Assembly (NCBI RefSeq): GCF_013870525.1
Contig: NZ_JACBXD010000031.1
Location: 16,997-80,996, forward strand
Reading direction: 5' to 3'
Source: Amycolatopsis pittospori
GTDB lineage: Bacteria > Actinomycetota > Actinomycetes > Mycobacteriales > Pseudonocardiaceae
Length of the DNA stretch: 64,000 nt
The notes below the pieces were generated by a model. That model worked only from the letters and a program-made list of their open reading frames with translations, searched no databases and was not told where the DNA came from. How positions within the stretch are numbered: position 1 is the first letter of the stretch; the number at the start of each line of letters is the position of its first letter. Made by a program: the position numbers and the translations under genes. This document shows positions 6,697 to 16,100 of the stretch, one piece after another.

Positions 6697-9327
6697 CTAC
6701 CTCATGATTCCCGGTTCCGGCTCCTCGGTCACCAGATCGTAGGTTTCGAAACTGAAGCGGGCGAGGGTGCCCACCCAATTCCGATAGACCTGTAGATCAT
6801 CGAAGGATTCGACGTCTATCCGCCAATCAGGTGGAAAGGCTCCGGAAAGCGATTCCCCGGCGGAAAGCGCGGTGAAGGTCGAGCGCGCGGCCACCGGATC
6901 GGCGACCAGCAGGGTGAGCAGGACGAGCACCGCCCGGTACGGCCCGCCGACGAACCGCGTCAGCTCCGCGTCGGGAATGCCGATGCGCACGAGCCGGTAG
7001 AGATTGACCAGTTTCCGGATCTCGCGCGGCGTGTTCAGCCGTTTCCGCAGCACGTGGACGAAATCGCGTTCGACGTCGGTGAGCCGTAGCCGGTCGGGGC
7101 GCATGTTGTAGAACGTCGGCGGAGTCGTGTCCTTGACGATGACCTCGACCGGCCCGCCGTTTTCCCCGCGTTCGTCGTTTTCCTCGACGTCCGGCCATTC
7201 TTCCCGCTCCGACGCATCGGACTCCCGGTGTTCGATCGGCATCAGGGCGTCGATCAGTTCGTCCGCCGCGGCACCCATCGGACGCAACGCGAACACGATC
7301 TGGAAGATCTTGTCGAGGTACTCCGTCCGCAGCATCTGCCCGTCCCCGAACAGTTCTTCGTGGTGCTGATCGAGGCATCGCCGCAGCCATCGAGGATCGA
7401 CGGCCACCACCACGACGAACGCGGGCAGCGCCAGCAGCAGGTGTACCGCCGCGAGCACCTCGACGACCTTCGACGGCGGGCAGCGGTCGAGGTCGTCGAT
7501 ATAGAGCACGATCCGTTCCAGCGGCGGCTCGCCGGTGCCGCCCGCGAGGTGCCATTCCTTCTGCGCCGCCACCAGATCGTCGCTCAGATCCGCGAGGTCC
7601 TCCCGGACCCGGGTGAAAACCCCTTGGTAGTCACCGTATCGACCGGTCCTGGCCTCTTCGATCAGGTCGCCGAGCCGCGTGGCCGCGTCCAGCCGGCGGA
7701 GTCGTTCCTCGGTCTCCCGGACCTCGGTTTCGAAGCGTTCCGCCCGCCTGTCGACGTCGTGCCGCAGTTTGTCCAATGTGGACTTCACCGGCGCGAGGGC
7801 CGAGCGGGCGGTGGTGAGCGCCGGGGTGAGCACGGCGCCGAGCGCGACGATCGCCCCGGCCGCCGCGAGGATCGCGTTGTGCCACAAGGCCCAGCCGGTG
7901 ATCGCGGCGGCGACGCCGAGTACGCCCAGCACCGCGTACCCGGCGACGGCGAGCCGCCGCCGTCGGCGTTCGGCCCGGTCCACTCCGGACACCAGCAGCC
8001 GCCAGCGCCAGGTGAGCGGGGAATCCGCTTTGACCGCACGGAGACCGGCGAGCCGGGTCCGCAGATCCTCGCGTTCGGCCCGCACCTCCGCGGCGTCCGC
8101 ATGCGTCTCGGGCGCGCCGAGATTCCGGAACAGGTGATCCACCAGCCCGACCCAGAGGTGGTCGTCGTGGTATTGCCAGGCGTTGAACCGGATCTGCCGG
8201 ATCTCGCCGGCGAACACGCTGTTGGCGGCGTCCCCTCGGGAGCGGCGGGCCAGCTCGGCCACCCGGTCCGCCACCTGCCGCACGAAACTCGATTTGCCGG
8301 AACCCCAAGGGCCCAGCAGGGCGACGCACAACGGCGGACTGGTCTCGCGGTCGGCGATGACCGCGGCGAGCGTGCGCACGTCGTCCTGGAAACCGATCAG
8401 GTCGACGGCGCTTTCGACGTCGGGCGTGATACGCGGGCGCGCCTTCCCCGGTTTGGGCTCGACGAAGCCGGTGCCGTCGATCTGGTTGCCGAAGCGGTCC
8501 CACACCCGGATCGTGCGATCGTCCCCGACGGAGATGATCTTCTCGTTGCCCGCGGTGCAGGCGATCGCGCGAACGTTGCCCTCGTGTCCCTTGAGGAGGG
8601 TGTACTCGGACGGGTTCTCGATCTCCCGGACGTAGACCTCGCCGCCGGAACCGCCGGACAGCACCAGTTTCCCGTCCGGGCTGAACGCCAAGGCGCGCAC
8701 GACCCCGGCATGTCCCGGGAAGACGAGCGCGGGATCGCCCTTCCGCCCCCAGGACCGGACCGTCTCGCCCTCACCGGACAGTATCTGGGCGCCGTCGGCC
8801 GAGACCGCGACCACATGGACCGCTCCCGCACCGCCGAACCGGTAGTGGGAAACGACTTCGCGGTCCCAGAGCCGCACGCCGCCGGTGTCGTCACCGGCGA
8901 CCACGACCCGGCCGTCCGGGGTCACCGCGACCGATTCGATCTCCGGGCCGCCGGTGCGGAGGCCGTGCACGGTCACGCCGTCCATCCGCCGGACCTCGAC
9001 GGTGCTCCCCGCGCCGGACACGGCGAAATCCCTCGCCACCGCGACCGCGAGGGTCCGCTTGGTGGTCTGGACCTCAGGGGGAAGTGCCTCGCGACCGGTG
9101 AGCCGCCAGCGCCGCACGGTCACCCCATCGCAACCGACCACGTGCCGTCCCGAAATACCCACCGCGAGCACCGGCTGGTCGTGGCCGCTCAACACGAATC
9201 GCTGTGCGCCGGTCTCCAGGTCCCAGACCCGCACCGTCCTGTCCGCACCCCCGGTGACCAGGCGATTTCCGTTCACCGCGACCGCGAGGATCGGTTCTTC
9301 GTGCCCGGTGAATCGTGCCGTCGTCAT
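6697..9327 (-). CDS. WD40 repeat - KAP family P-loop NTPase
   Basis: 876 residues from the ATG at 9327; the frame is open to 9420 but the extra 31 codons show no family sequence and neither start has a clear binding site. Residues 1-300 hold about seven WD40 repeats (GHEEPILAV, GGADRTVRVWD, GHAGVVRALAFSPDG, DDRTIRVWD). Residues 310-876 are a KAP NTPase: Walker A GPWGSGKSS at 339-347, RFNAWQYH at about 380, two membrane helices inserted at about 459-505, and Walker B YIDDLDRCPP at about 609. Helices inserted between Walker A and B are a hallmark of KAP proteins, which are membrane-bound STAND/AAA-related ATPases also seen in some phage-exclusion systems. It heads an operon with an SBP-VWA protein and a small membrane protein. 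A signalling or defence role is plausible but unproven. Confidence 0.88.
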   Translation of the reverse strand: MTTARFTGHEEPILAVAVNGNRLVTGGADRTVRVWDLETGAQRFVLSGHDQPVLAVGISGRHVVGCDGVTVRRWRLTGREALPPEVQTTKRTLAVAVARDFAVSGAGSTVEVRRMDGVTVHGLRTGGPEIESVAVTPDGRVVVAGDDTGGVRLWDREVVSHYRFGGAGAVHVVAVSADGAQILSGEGETVRSWGRKGDPALVFPGHAGVVRALAFSPDGKLVLSGGSGGEVYVREIENPSEYTLLKGHEGNVRAIACTAGNEKIISVGDDRTIRVWDRFGNQIDGTGFVEPKPGKARPRITPDVESAVDLIGFQDDVRTLAAVIADRETSPPLCVALLGPWGSGKSSFVRQVADRVAELARRSRGDAANSVFAGEIRQIRFNAWQYHDDHLWVGLVDHLFRNLGAPETHADAAEVRAEREDLRTRLAGLRAVKADSPLTWRWRLLVSGVDRAERRRRRLAVAGYAVLGVLGVAAAITGWALWHNAILAAAGAIVALGAVLTPALTTARSALAPVKSTLDKLRHDVDRRAERFETEVRETEERLRRLDAATRLGDLIEEARTGRYGDYQGVFTRVREDLADLSDDLVAAQKEWHLAGGTGEPPLERIVLYIDDLDRCPPSKVVEVLAAVHLLLALPAFVVVVAVDPRWLRRCLDQHHEELFGDGQMLRTEYLDKIFQIVFALRPMGAAADELIDALMPIEHRESDASEREEWPDVEENDERGENGGPVEVIVKDTTPPTFYNMRPDRLRLTDVERDFVHVLRKRLNTPREIRKLVNLYRLVRIGIPDAELTRFVGGPYRAVLVLLTLLVADPVAARSTFTALSAGESLSGAFPPDWRIDVESFDDLQVYRNWVGTLARFSFETYDLVTEEPEPGIMR

Positions 9328-9518
9328 AAGGGGACAGTCTTCCGTCCACGTCAAGACAATGGTTAACGACAGGCGACTATCGGCGGGTTCCGCCGTGACC
9401 CGGCCAGGTCCTAACATCACGCGGAGGCAACGGAGGACTACGCACAGGTCCCGACCTGCCCGAACACAGTGTCGACACTGCCCCTCATTCCAGCTTGCCT
9501 TAAACGCGAGGAGAAAAC

Positions 9519-10070
9519 GTGCTTCGACGTACCTTCGCCGCGGTGCTCACCGGCGCCGCGCTCTCTATTTCGGTGCTCTCGGCGCCCACCGCCGGTGCCG
9601 CCGAGATCATGGCGACCACGCTGACCTACGACGACAGCCAGGCCGCGGAATTCAAGGACGCGGTGGCCGCCGGCGTCAACGTCTGGAACACCAACGTCAC
9701 CAACGTCCGCCTCGTGAAGGCGACGCCGGGGCAGCGGGTGAACATCCGGATCATCGCCGACAACGGCTGGCCGCGCGCCACCCTCGGACCCGTTCGCCCG
9801 AGCGGCACGGTCACCGTGTGGTACGGCAGGCAGGCCGTCCAGCAGGGCTACAACAAGACCCGGATCGCGTCCCACGAACTCGGCCACAGCCTCGGCCTGC
9901 CGGACGTCAAGCCCGGCCCGTGCTCGTCGCTGATGTCCGGCTCGACCGGCGGCGTCAGCTGCGCCAGCGTGAACCCCAACGCGCAGGAGAAGGCCCGAGT
10001 CCAGCAGCTCTACGCCGGCACCGCCGTCCAGAGCGCCGACGCGGGCAAGGTCCTCGCCGAGGTCGGTTGA
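9519..10070 (+). CDS. snpA: Snapalysin-type extracellular small neutral protease (M7)
   Basis: 183 residues; GTG start with GAGGAG 5 bases upstream. A signal peptide covers about 1-27 (cleavage near AGAAE). The zinc motif HELGHSLGLPD (His119, His123, Asp129) is the HExxHxxGxxD metzincin motif that defines peptidase family M7, where the third ligand is Asp. Two cysteines near the C-terminus probably form the family disulfide. Length fits mature Streptomyces snapalysin of about 130-140 residues plus leader. In streptomycetes a LysR activator (SnpR) is usually adjacent; none is present here. The transcript ends in a hairpin shared with the convergent ferredoxin gene. Confidence 0.92.
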   Translation: MLRRTFAAVLTGAALSISVLSAPTAGAAEIMATTLTYDDSQAAEFKDAVAAGVNVWNTNVTNVRLVKATPGQRVNIRIIADNGWPRATLGPVRPSGTVTVWYGRQAVQQGYNKTRIASHELGHSLGLPDVKPGPCSSLMSGSTGGVSCASVNPNAQEKARVQQLYAGTAVQSADAGKVLAEVG

Positions 10071-10076
10071 TCGGAG

Positions 10077-10109
10077 TGCCAGGGGGTGCCCGCCCGGCAC
10101 CCCCTGGCA
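10077..10109. terminator. Bidirectional terminator between snapalysin and ferredoxin genes
   Basis: Perfect 14-base arms (10077-10090, 10096-10109) with a 5-base loop in the 49-base gap between convergent stops. Confidence 0.85.
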
Positions 10110-10119
10110 GCTCGGCCGG

Positions 10120-10296
10120 TCAGCTCGCGGTGATCGCCGCGGCCGGGCACAGCTGTACCGCGTCGCCGACGTCGGCGGGTTCCGGATCCAGCAGCCGGAC
10201 CTTGCCCTCTTCTTCGTCCTGATCGAACACCGCGGGGGCGGTCAGTACGCACATTCCGGCGCCCACACAGCGTTCGCGGTCCACCGCGAGTTTCAT
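10120..10296 (-). CDS. 3Fe-4S type ferredoxin, P450 redox partner
   Basis: 58 residues: Cys10, Cys16 and Cys50-Pro51 form the CxxxxxC...CP pattern of actinobacterial [3Fe-4S] ferredoxins; the position that would hold a fourth cysteine is Gly/Ala (CVGAGMC). The length is typical. The ATG lies 5 bases after the P450 stop, so the two are translationally coupled and this is the natural electron donor of that P450; no ferredoxin reductase is in the window. The acidic patch DQDEEE is common in these proteins. Confidence 0.93.
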   Translation of the reverse strand: MKLAVDRERCVGAGMCVLTAPAVFDQDEEEGKVRLLDPEPADVGDAVQLCPAAAITAS

Positions 10297-10301
10297 CGCG
10301 C

Positions 10302-11504
10302 TCAGCCCCACGCCACCGGGAGCGCGTGCACTCCGTAGATGTCGGAGTTCGTCCGCAGCGGGACCTCTTCGGCGGGCACGGCCAGCCGCAGTCCCGGGAA
10401 CCTGGCGAGCAGCCCGGTGAACGCGACCCGCATCTGGACCCGTGCGAGCTGCTGCCCGAGGCATTGGTGCACCCCGTGCCCGAAACTCGCGTGCCCGGCG
10501 GCCTTCCGGTCGATGTCGAACCGGTCGGGGTCCGGGAACTTCAGCGGGTCGCGGTTGGCCGCCATCGCCGAGATCGCGACCGTCTCCCCCGCCTTGACGA
10601 GCTGCCCGCCCACTTCGACGTCCTCCAGCGCGGCGCGCATCCCGGTATGCGTGATGGTCAGGTAGCGCAGGAGTTCCTCGACCGCTCCTTCCATCTTCTC
10701 GGGGTCCTCGCGCAGCGCGGCGAGCTGGTCCGGATGCTGGAGCAGCGCGAAGGTGCCCAGCGCCAGCATGTTGGCCGTGGTGTCCAAACCGGCCCCCAGC
10801 AACAGGAACGCGATGCTGGTGAGTTCCTCGTCGGTGAGCTCGGTGCCGGTCAGCTCGCCGAGGATGTCGTCCGTCGGCTCGGCGCGTTTCGCCACGATGA
10901 GCCGGTAGAGGTACTCCCCCAAGGCATTGATGGCGGCCATCTTGTCGTCCATCGAACCGCCGGGATCGTTCAGCGGCGCGACATTGCGGCGGAAGAAATC
11001 GTGGTCGTCGTACGGGACACCGAGCAGTTCGCAGATCATCAGCGCCGGGATCGGCTGGGCGAACGCCTCCACCAGATCGACGGGTCCTCCGTATCGCTCC
11101 ATGGCGTCGAGATGCTCCGCGGTCACCTGCTCGACCCGTTCGGTGAGCATCCGCATGCGGCGGACGGTGAACTTCCCGGTGAGCAGCCTGCGGTACCGCG
11201 CGTGCTCGGGGCCGTCCATCTTGATGAACATCCCGGGCGGCGCCGGCGGTGGCGGCTCCATCGCGGCGGGCCCCGGCAGCGGCGAGTGGTTCAGCTCCTG
11301 CCGTGAACTGAACCGGGGATCGGCCGTGATGCTCCGGATCACCGCGTGCCCCGTCGCGAGCCAGCCTTCGTGGCCGTCGGGGAAGGTCATCCGGACGATC
11401 GGGTGCTCGTCGCGCAGCGGGGCGAGTTCGGCGGGCGGGTCGAACGGGCAACCCGGCGGCCGACCGGCGGGCAATTCCGTGAGATGGGGTACTGACTTCG
11501 TCAC
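10302..11504 (-). CDS. Cytochrome P450
   Basis: 400 residues, soluble, class I bacterial P450 size. The I-helix oxygen-binding motif is GAGLDTTAN (237-245), the K-helix ExxR is EELLR (276-280), and the heme loop is FGHGVHQCLGQQLAR with Cys348 as axial ligand. The sequence resembles actinobacterial CYP105/CYP107-like oxygenases; the substrate cannot be read from it. A dedicated ferredoxin follows, and an HTH regulator is divergently transcribed across a 173-base gap. No polyketide, peptide or terpene synthase gene is nearby, so a catabolic or detoxifying role is as likely as a biosynthetic one. Confidence 0.95.
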   Translation of the reverse strand: MTKSVPHLTELPAGRPPGCPFDPPAELAPLRDEHPIVRMTFPDGHEGWLATGHAVIRSITADPRFSSRQELNHSPLPGPAAMEPPPPAPPGMFIKMDGPEHARYRRLLTGKFTVRRMRMLTERVEQVTAEHLDAMERYGGPVDLVEAFAQPIPALMICELLGVPYDDHDFFRRNVAPLNDPGGSMDDKMAAINALGEYLYRLIVAKRAEPTDDILGELTGTELTDEELTSIAFLLLGAGLDTTANMLALGTFALLQHPDQLAALREDPEKMEGAVEELLRYLTITHTGMRAALEDVEVGGQLVKAGETVAISAMAANRDPLKFPDPDRFDIDRKAAGHASFGHGVHQCLGQQLARVQMRVAFTGLLARFPGLRLAVPAEEVPLRTNSDIYGVHALPVAWG

Positions 11505-11618
11505 AGCTGGTTCCTCCCAGTTCTTCAGCTATGTCCAAAGGCTACGTTGCCTTTATTCTTCGCTCAAAGTTCTCTCCCTATGTTTTTCCTTGTTATTGCT
11601 GGTAGAGTCCGGGAAATC

Positions 11619-11660
11619 GTTGCAACAGCAATGAAGCTGAATGCAACACTTCGTTGCAAT
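11619..11660. promoter_or_regulatory. TTGCAA repeats in P450/regulator divergent promoter
   Basis: Within 45 bases are GTTGCAAC (11619-11626, a perfect 8-base palindrome), ATGCAAC (11641-11647) and CGTTGCAAT (11652-11660). They sit directly before the regulator start and within the shared control region, as expected for operators of the adjacent HTH protein. This is inference from placement and repetition. Confidence 0.45.
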
Positions 11661-11677
11661 GACCTGGGAGTGAACGC

Positions 11678-12598
11678 ATGCCGGGCGGCAGACTGACGCA
11701 GGAAGACCGGCGACTGATCGCGGGGTGGCTCGGAGACGGACTCGGGTATGCCGAGATCGCCCGGCGGCTCGGGCGGCCGACGTCGACGATCAGCCGCGAG
11801 ATCTCCCGCAACAGCGGGCGTTCCGGCTACCGCGCCGAAGAAGCCGGCCGGGTGACCGGCGAACGCGCACGGCGTCGCCGGAAGCCGCCCGCACAGGGGA
11901 TCGCGGACGTCACCCGCGGCTATGGCCGCGACCCGGAAGCCGTGCACCGCTTCGAGCGGGACTTCACCGAGATGATGATCCAGACCGGACTGCCGCGGAT
12001 GGTGGCGCGCGTGCTCGCCTGCCTGGCCGTCAGCGACCGCGGGATCCTCACCGCGGCCGAACTCGCCCATCGGCTCCAGGTCAGCCCGGCGTCGATCTCG
12101 AACGCCGTCGCCTACCTCGAAACGCAGGCGATGGTCAAACGGGAACGGGACGGGCGCCGGGAACGGTACGTCGTCGACGAGGAGATGCCGCAGCGGGTGT
12201 GGGCCGAAAGCGTCCGCGCGAACCAAGCGTGGGTCGAGGTCACCCGCCAGGGCGCCGAAGTCCTCGGCCTGGCGACCCCCGCAGGCGCCCGCATGGACGA
12301 CCTCGCCCGATTCCACGCCCGCATCAACGAAATCATGCTGGACGACCGGGTCGCGGTCTTCGTCGCGGACGCCGTGACCGTACTCGCCGCTTTGCTGCAC
12401 GCCGCCCGGCCACTCTCCGTTTCCGCCCTCGCGGAGGCGCTGGGATGGACTTCGGAGCGGGTCTCGGCCGCCTTGCGGATGGTGACCGAGCACCCGCACG
12501 TCGCCGGCCCAGTGACCGTGGTGACCACGGACGGGGAGTTCCAAGCGGTCCCTTTGCTGGAACGCCTGACACCCGCCCAACTGGCCGCGCTGGACTGA
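11678..12598 (+). CDS. HTH regulator with IS30-type and MarR/GbsR-type DNA-binding parts
   Basis: 306 residues. Residues 1-45 form a helix-turn-helix of the HTH_38 type used by IS30 transposases (LTQEDRRLIAGWLGDGLGYAEIARRLGRPTSTISREI), but no transposase domain follows. Residues about 95-170 are a winged helix of GbsR/MarR type (ILTAAELAHRLQVSPASISNAVAYLETQAMVKRERDGRRERYVV). A third helical part at about 245-270 (SVSALAEALGWTSERVSAAL) also looks like an HTH. Such fusions are known as GbsR/MarR family regulators in actinomycetes. It is divergent from the P450-ferredoxin operon and probably represses it. Confidence 0.85.
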   Translation: MPGGRLTQEDRRLIAGWLGDGLGYAEIARRLGRPTSTISREISRNSGRSGYRAEEAGRVTGERARRRRKPPAQGIADVTRGYGRDPEAVHRFERDFTEMMIQTGLPRMVARVLACLAVSDRGILTAAELAHRLQVSPASISNAVAYLETQAMVKRERDGRRERYVVDEEMPQRVWAESVRANQAWVEVTRQGAEVLGLATPAGARMDDLARFHARINEIMLDDRVAVFVADAVTVLAALLHAARPLSVSALAEALGWTSERVSAALRMVTEHPHVAGPVTVVTTDGEFQAVPLLERLTPAQLAALD

Positions 12599-12607
12599 AC
12601 GCGCGCT

Positions 12608-12654
12608 ATGAACGGCCCGTTACTTGCAAAATTTGCAAGTAACGGGCCGTTCAT
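12608..12654. repeat. 47-bp perfect palindrome
   Basis: Two 23-base arms around a single central A; the outer part reads ATGAACGGCCCGTTACTTGC. It starts 10 bases after the stop of the HTH regulator. With no loop, it would have to form a cruciform or a hairpin with an opened centre. It probably terminates the regulator transcript. Confidence 0.92.
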
Positions 12655-12741
12655 GGCATCCGCAGATGCTAGAACGGCCACCTCCGCCAGGGCCGTCCCT
12701 TCAGCACACGAACGAGGACACCCGGCCCTCGACGCCGATCT

Positions 12742-13060
12742 CGCGTGCTTGAACACCGATCTCACGTGCTTGAGTGGCGATCACACGTGATTGGACGGAC
12801 GGCACACGTGATTGAGTGGACGACTCGCGTGATTGAGTGGACGGCACACCGCACCCGGACTTCGCAGCATGCCGTCCGGCCAATCACGCTTGCCGTCCGG
12901 CCAATCACGCTTGCCGTCCGTCTAAACACGCTTGCCGTCCGGCCAATCACGCTTGCCGTCCGGCCAATCACGCTTGCCGTCCGGCCAATCACGCTTGCCG
13001 TCCGTTTGAGCACGTGTGTCGTCCGTTTGAGTGTGTGGGTAGGCGTGATTGGGGACGTTC
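12742..13060. repeat. Array of degenerate 21-bp repeats that reverses orientation (family D, copy 1)
   Basis: From 12871 eight units start exactly every 21 bases (12871, 12892, 12913, 12934, 12955, 12976, 12997, 13018), each built as GCCGTCCGGCCAATCACG plus a 3-base joint. Upstream, about 12742-12850, related units with GATCTCGCGTGCTTG and CACGTGATTG run in the opposite orientation. There are no unique spacers, so it is not a CRISPR. Together with the hairpins on either side it fills a 572-base gap with no coding signal. Confidence 0.9.
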
Positions 13061-13080
13061 CTGTGGCCTTGAAGTCGCCA

Positions 13081-13137
13081 GTGTCATGAAAGGGTCTTCC
13101 AGGACGTTTTTCGTCCTGAAAGACCCTTTCATGACAC
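13081..13137. repeat. Hairpin element C, copy 2
   Basis: Arms of 26 bases (13081-13106, 13112-13137) with one mismatch around a TTTTT loop. The inner sequence is that of copy 1 at 2218-2270. It lies just before the stop of the convergent giant ATPase gene. Confidence 0.9.
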
Positions 13138-13170
13138 CTTGCGGAATGGAGCGGCCAAGCTGAGCCGAGG

Positions 13171-16100
13171 TCAGGTCACCTCGCGGATGACCAAACGTTC
13201 CGAAGCCCGTTCGATCGCCGCTTCCACCGCGCCGACCCGGTCCGCCAGCAGGCCCACCGCACCGACGGCCCGGCTCATCGGATCCTCGTCGTCCCCGCCC
13301 AGGGCCTGCGCTCGCAGGTAGGCCGATTTGACGTCCGCCCAGCGCCGCGCCTGGTCGTCGCTCAGCCGTCCGCGCAGTTCGGCCAGTTTGAGCAGGTTGG
13401 CCTCGGCGCCCGAGGTCAGCGTCTGCGCCTCGCCGGCGTAGTGGTCGTCGATCAGCGCTTCGAGTTCGGCGTCGTTCATCGCGGGCACGATCCGGCCGGC
13501 GAGTTTGTTCATGTTCCGGTACGAACCCTGGAGCTGGAACGGCGGTTCGACCCGGGACGCGTCCGCCTGCGCCGCCGAAGCGATGTAGGCCTGGTTGTTC
13601 TTCAGGACGATCCGCTGCACCTGGATCAGTTTCCGCAGCACGGCGAGGATCTGTTCCAGTTCGGTCGCCGAGTACGCGTGCTTCAGCTGATCCGCGCGCA
13701 CCGAACCGTCACCGCGGGCCAGGCGCACCAGAACGTCCACATCGGACCGTTCGCGCGAGACCAGCGGCGCCAGCACGGTGTTCGCGGTGAGCGAGTTCTC
13801 GATGTAGCTCAGCGCGAACAGATCTTCCTTGCCCGAAAGCACGTCGCCGAGATTCCACACGTCCGCACGGTTGGCGAGCATGTCGGGGATCCGGAACCGC
13901 TTGCCCTGCTCGGTGTACGGGTTACCGGCCATGCAGACCGCGAACCGCTTGCCGCGCAGGTCGTAGGTCCGCGTGCGGCCTTCCCACACGCCTTCCATCC
14001 GCCGCTGCGCGTCGCACAGCGAAATGAACTTCTGCAGCAGTTCGGGCGACGTGTGCTGGATGTCGTCCAGGTACAGCAGCACGTTGTTGCCCTGCTCCAG
14101 CGCGAACGAGATCTTCTCGACCTCCTGCCGCGCGGTCGCGTTGGGCGCGTCCGCCGGGTCGACCGAGGTGACGTCGTGCCCGAGCGCCGGACCGTTCACC
14201 TTGACGAACACCAGCCCGAGGCGGCTCGCGACGTACTCCATGAGCGTCGTCTTGCCGTACCCCGGCGGCGAGATGAGCAGCAGCAGGCCGGACTGATCGG
14301 TGCGCCGTGCGTCGCCGGTCGCGCCGAGTTGCTTGGCGAGGTTGTCGCCGATCAACGGCAGGTAGACCTCGTCGAGCAGCCTGTTGCGCACGAAGGCGCT
14401 CATCACCTTCGGCTTGTACTCGCCCAGCCGCAGCCTGTCCCGCTCGGCCGCCACCAGTTCGTTGCGCTGCCGCTGGTACGCCCGGAAACCCGGGACCCGG
14501 TCGCGCCGGAACCGCAGCGTCCTGGCGAGCGTCTCGTCGAGCCGCAGCGTCAGGGACCTGTTGACGATGCGGGCATGCGAACCGAGCAGACCGTCCACAG
14601 TGGCCGAAAGCTCCGCCGAGGAGTCGTACCGGGGCAGGTCGGCCAGCTCGATCGCGACGGCCTCCGCCAGCTCGTCACCGGGCGTGCCCGAAGCCTCCAC
14701 AAAGGACTTCAGCCACGCTTCGGCGAGCTGGTGCCGGTCGGCGAGGTCGTCGAGCGCGCGCAGGTCGTCGGTGAAGCTCCGGCGGTCGAGCCGGAACTTG
14801 TCGAGCAACGTCCGCGCGCCACCGCTGGTGACGAAGCCCGGCGACCCGTCGGCCAGTTCCTCGAACAGGTACTCGCCCGCGGATTCGAGATCCAGCGTCA
14901 GTCCGGAAGACGCGGCGAACGCGGACATCGCCTCGGTGAGTTCCCGCGCCAGCGCGTCGATCGCCGTGGTGTGCCCGAACGCCTCCCGCACCCGCGCGAG
15001 CGACGCGGACCGCGTCGTCCACGCGGACTTCGCCGCCTCTTCCGCACCGAACGCCCAGAACAGCTGGGCGGCGGCCCGGGCGGCGGGCGGGTAGCGCAGC
15101 AATCCCGCGGCGGACCGCAGGCGCAGCAACGCGGACAGGATCGCGGTGGCGTCGTGGTCGTGCACGCCCCGCGCGTACCCCTCGTCGTACCGGTCCCCCG
15201 CGACGCGGCGGACGACCTCGAGCAGGCCGTCGTCCTGCAGATCCGGCTTTTCGAGCAGGATCGACGTCGCCAGGTACTCGGCGCGATAGACCTCGGGCGA
15301 CTCCGAGACCAGCAACTGGTCCCAGTACGGCCGCGTCGCCTCGAACGACTCGTCCCGCACGGGAGACCGGTAGTCGGTCCCGGTGATCGCGAACTTCATC
15401 CCGCCCTCGTGCGGCACCAGGGTGAGGTCGATGTCCTGCGTGTTGACCGCGAAGGTGTTGCGGCCCAGGCGGATCGTCTCCCCGCCCTCGCCGTAGAGGT
15501 CGAGCCGGTCGCGCAGCGCGCGGCCCGCCTCCTGGCGAGCGGCCTTGACACGGCCTTCGAGTTCTTCGGCGCGCACCTGGTCGCCGAGGTCGCGCAGTTC
15601 GGCGACGACGCTGCGCAGCTTCGCGACCATCGGGTCGGACGCGAAGTAGGTGTTGATCTCGTCGACGGAGCCGAGCGTGCCGACCCGCCTGGTCACACTC
15701 GCGAGGATCCGCTCGGCCGAATCGACCAGCCTGTCCGCGCGGCGCGCCCGTTCGTCGAGCAGCGCCTGCTTGCGCGAGGAGAACGCTTCGTAGACGTCGG
15801 TACGCTTCTCCCCCAGCGAGACCAGGAAATCGTCGAACTCGCCGAACCGCGATTCGAGGTTTTCCAGCTGCAGCAGCAAGCGACCCAGCTGCTCGTCGCA
15901 GCGGTCCGGGGTGTCCGCGACCGCGAGCCCGCCGGTGATGGCCTGCGCCAGCAGCGCGAACTCGGCGGCGAACTCCGCCCGGCCCTCGGTCTCCAGCAGT
16001 TCCTTGCGCCGTGCCTCCAGGGTGGCCCTGGCCCGGTTGACCCCGCCGATGACCTCGCCGACGCGCTCCAGGATCTTCGTCCGCACCACGGCGTCCGCGA

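Noticed and set aside
9328..9420. 31-codon extension of the WD40-KAP gene
   Set aside because: No WD40 sequence is in it and its start lacks a ribosome binding site.
10302..11504. P450 as part of an antibiotic gene cluster
   Set aside because: No synthase, tailoring or resistance genes lie near it.
11678..11812. IS30-type HTH suggesting a transposase remnant
   Set aside because: The rest of the gene is an intact MarR/GbsR-type regulator with no DDE domain.
12871..13038. Eight regularly spaced repeats resembling a CRISPR array
   Set aside because: Units follow each other directly every 21 bases with no unique spacers, and no cas gene is nearby.
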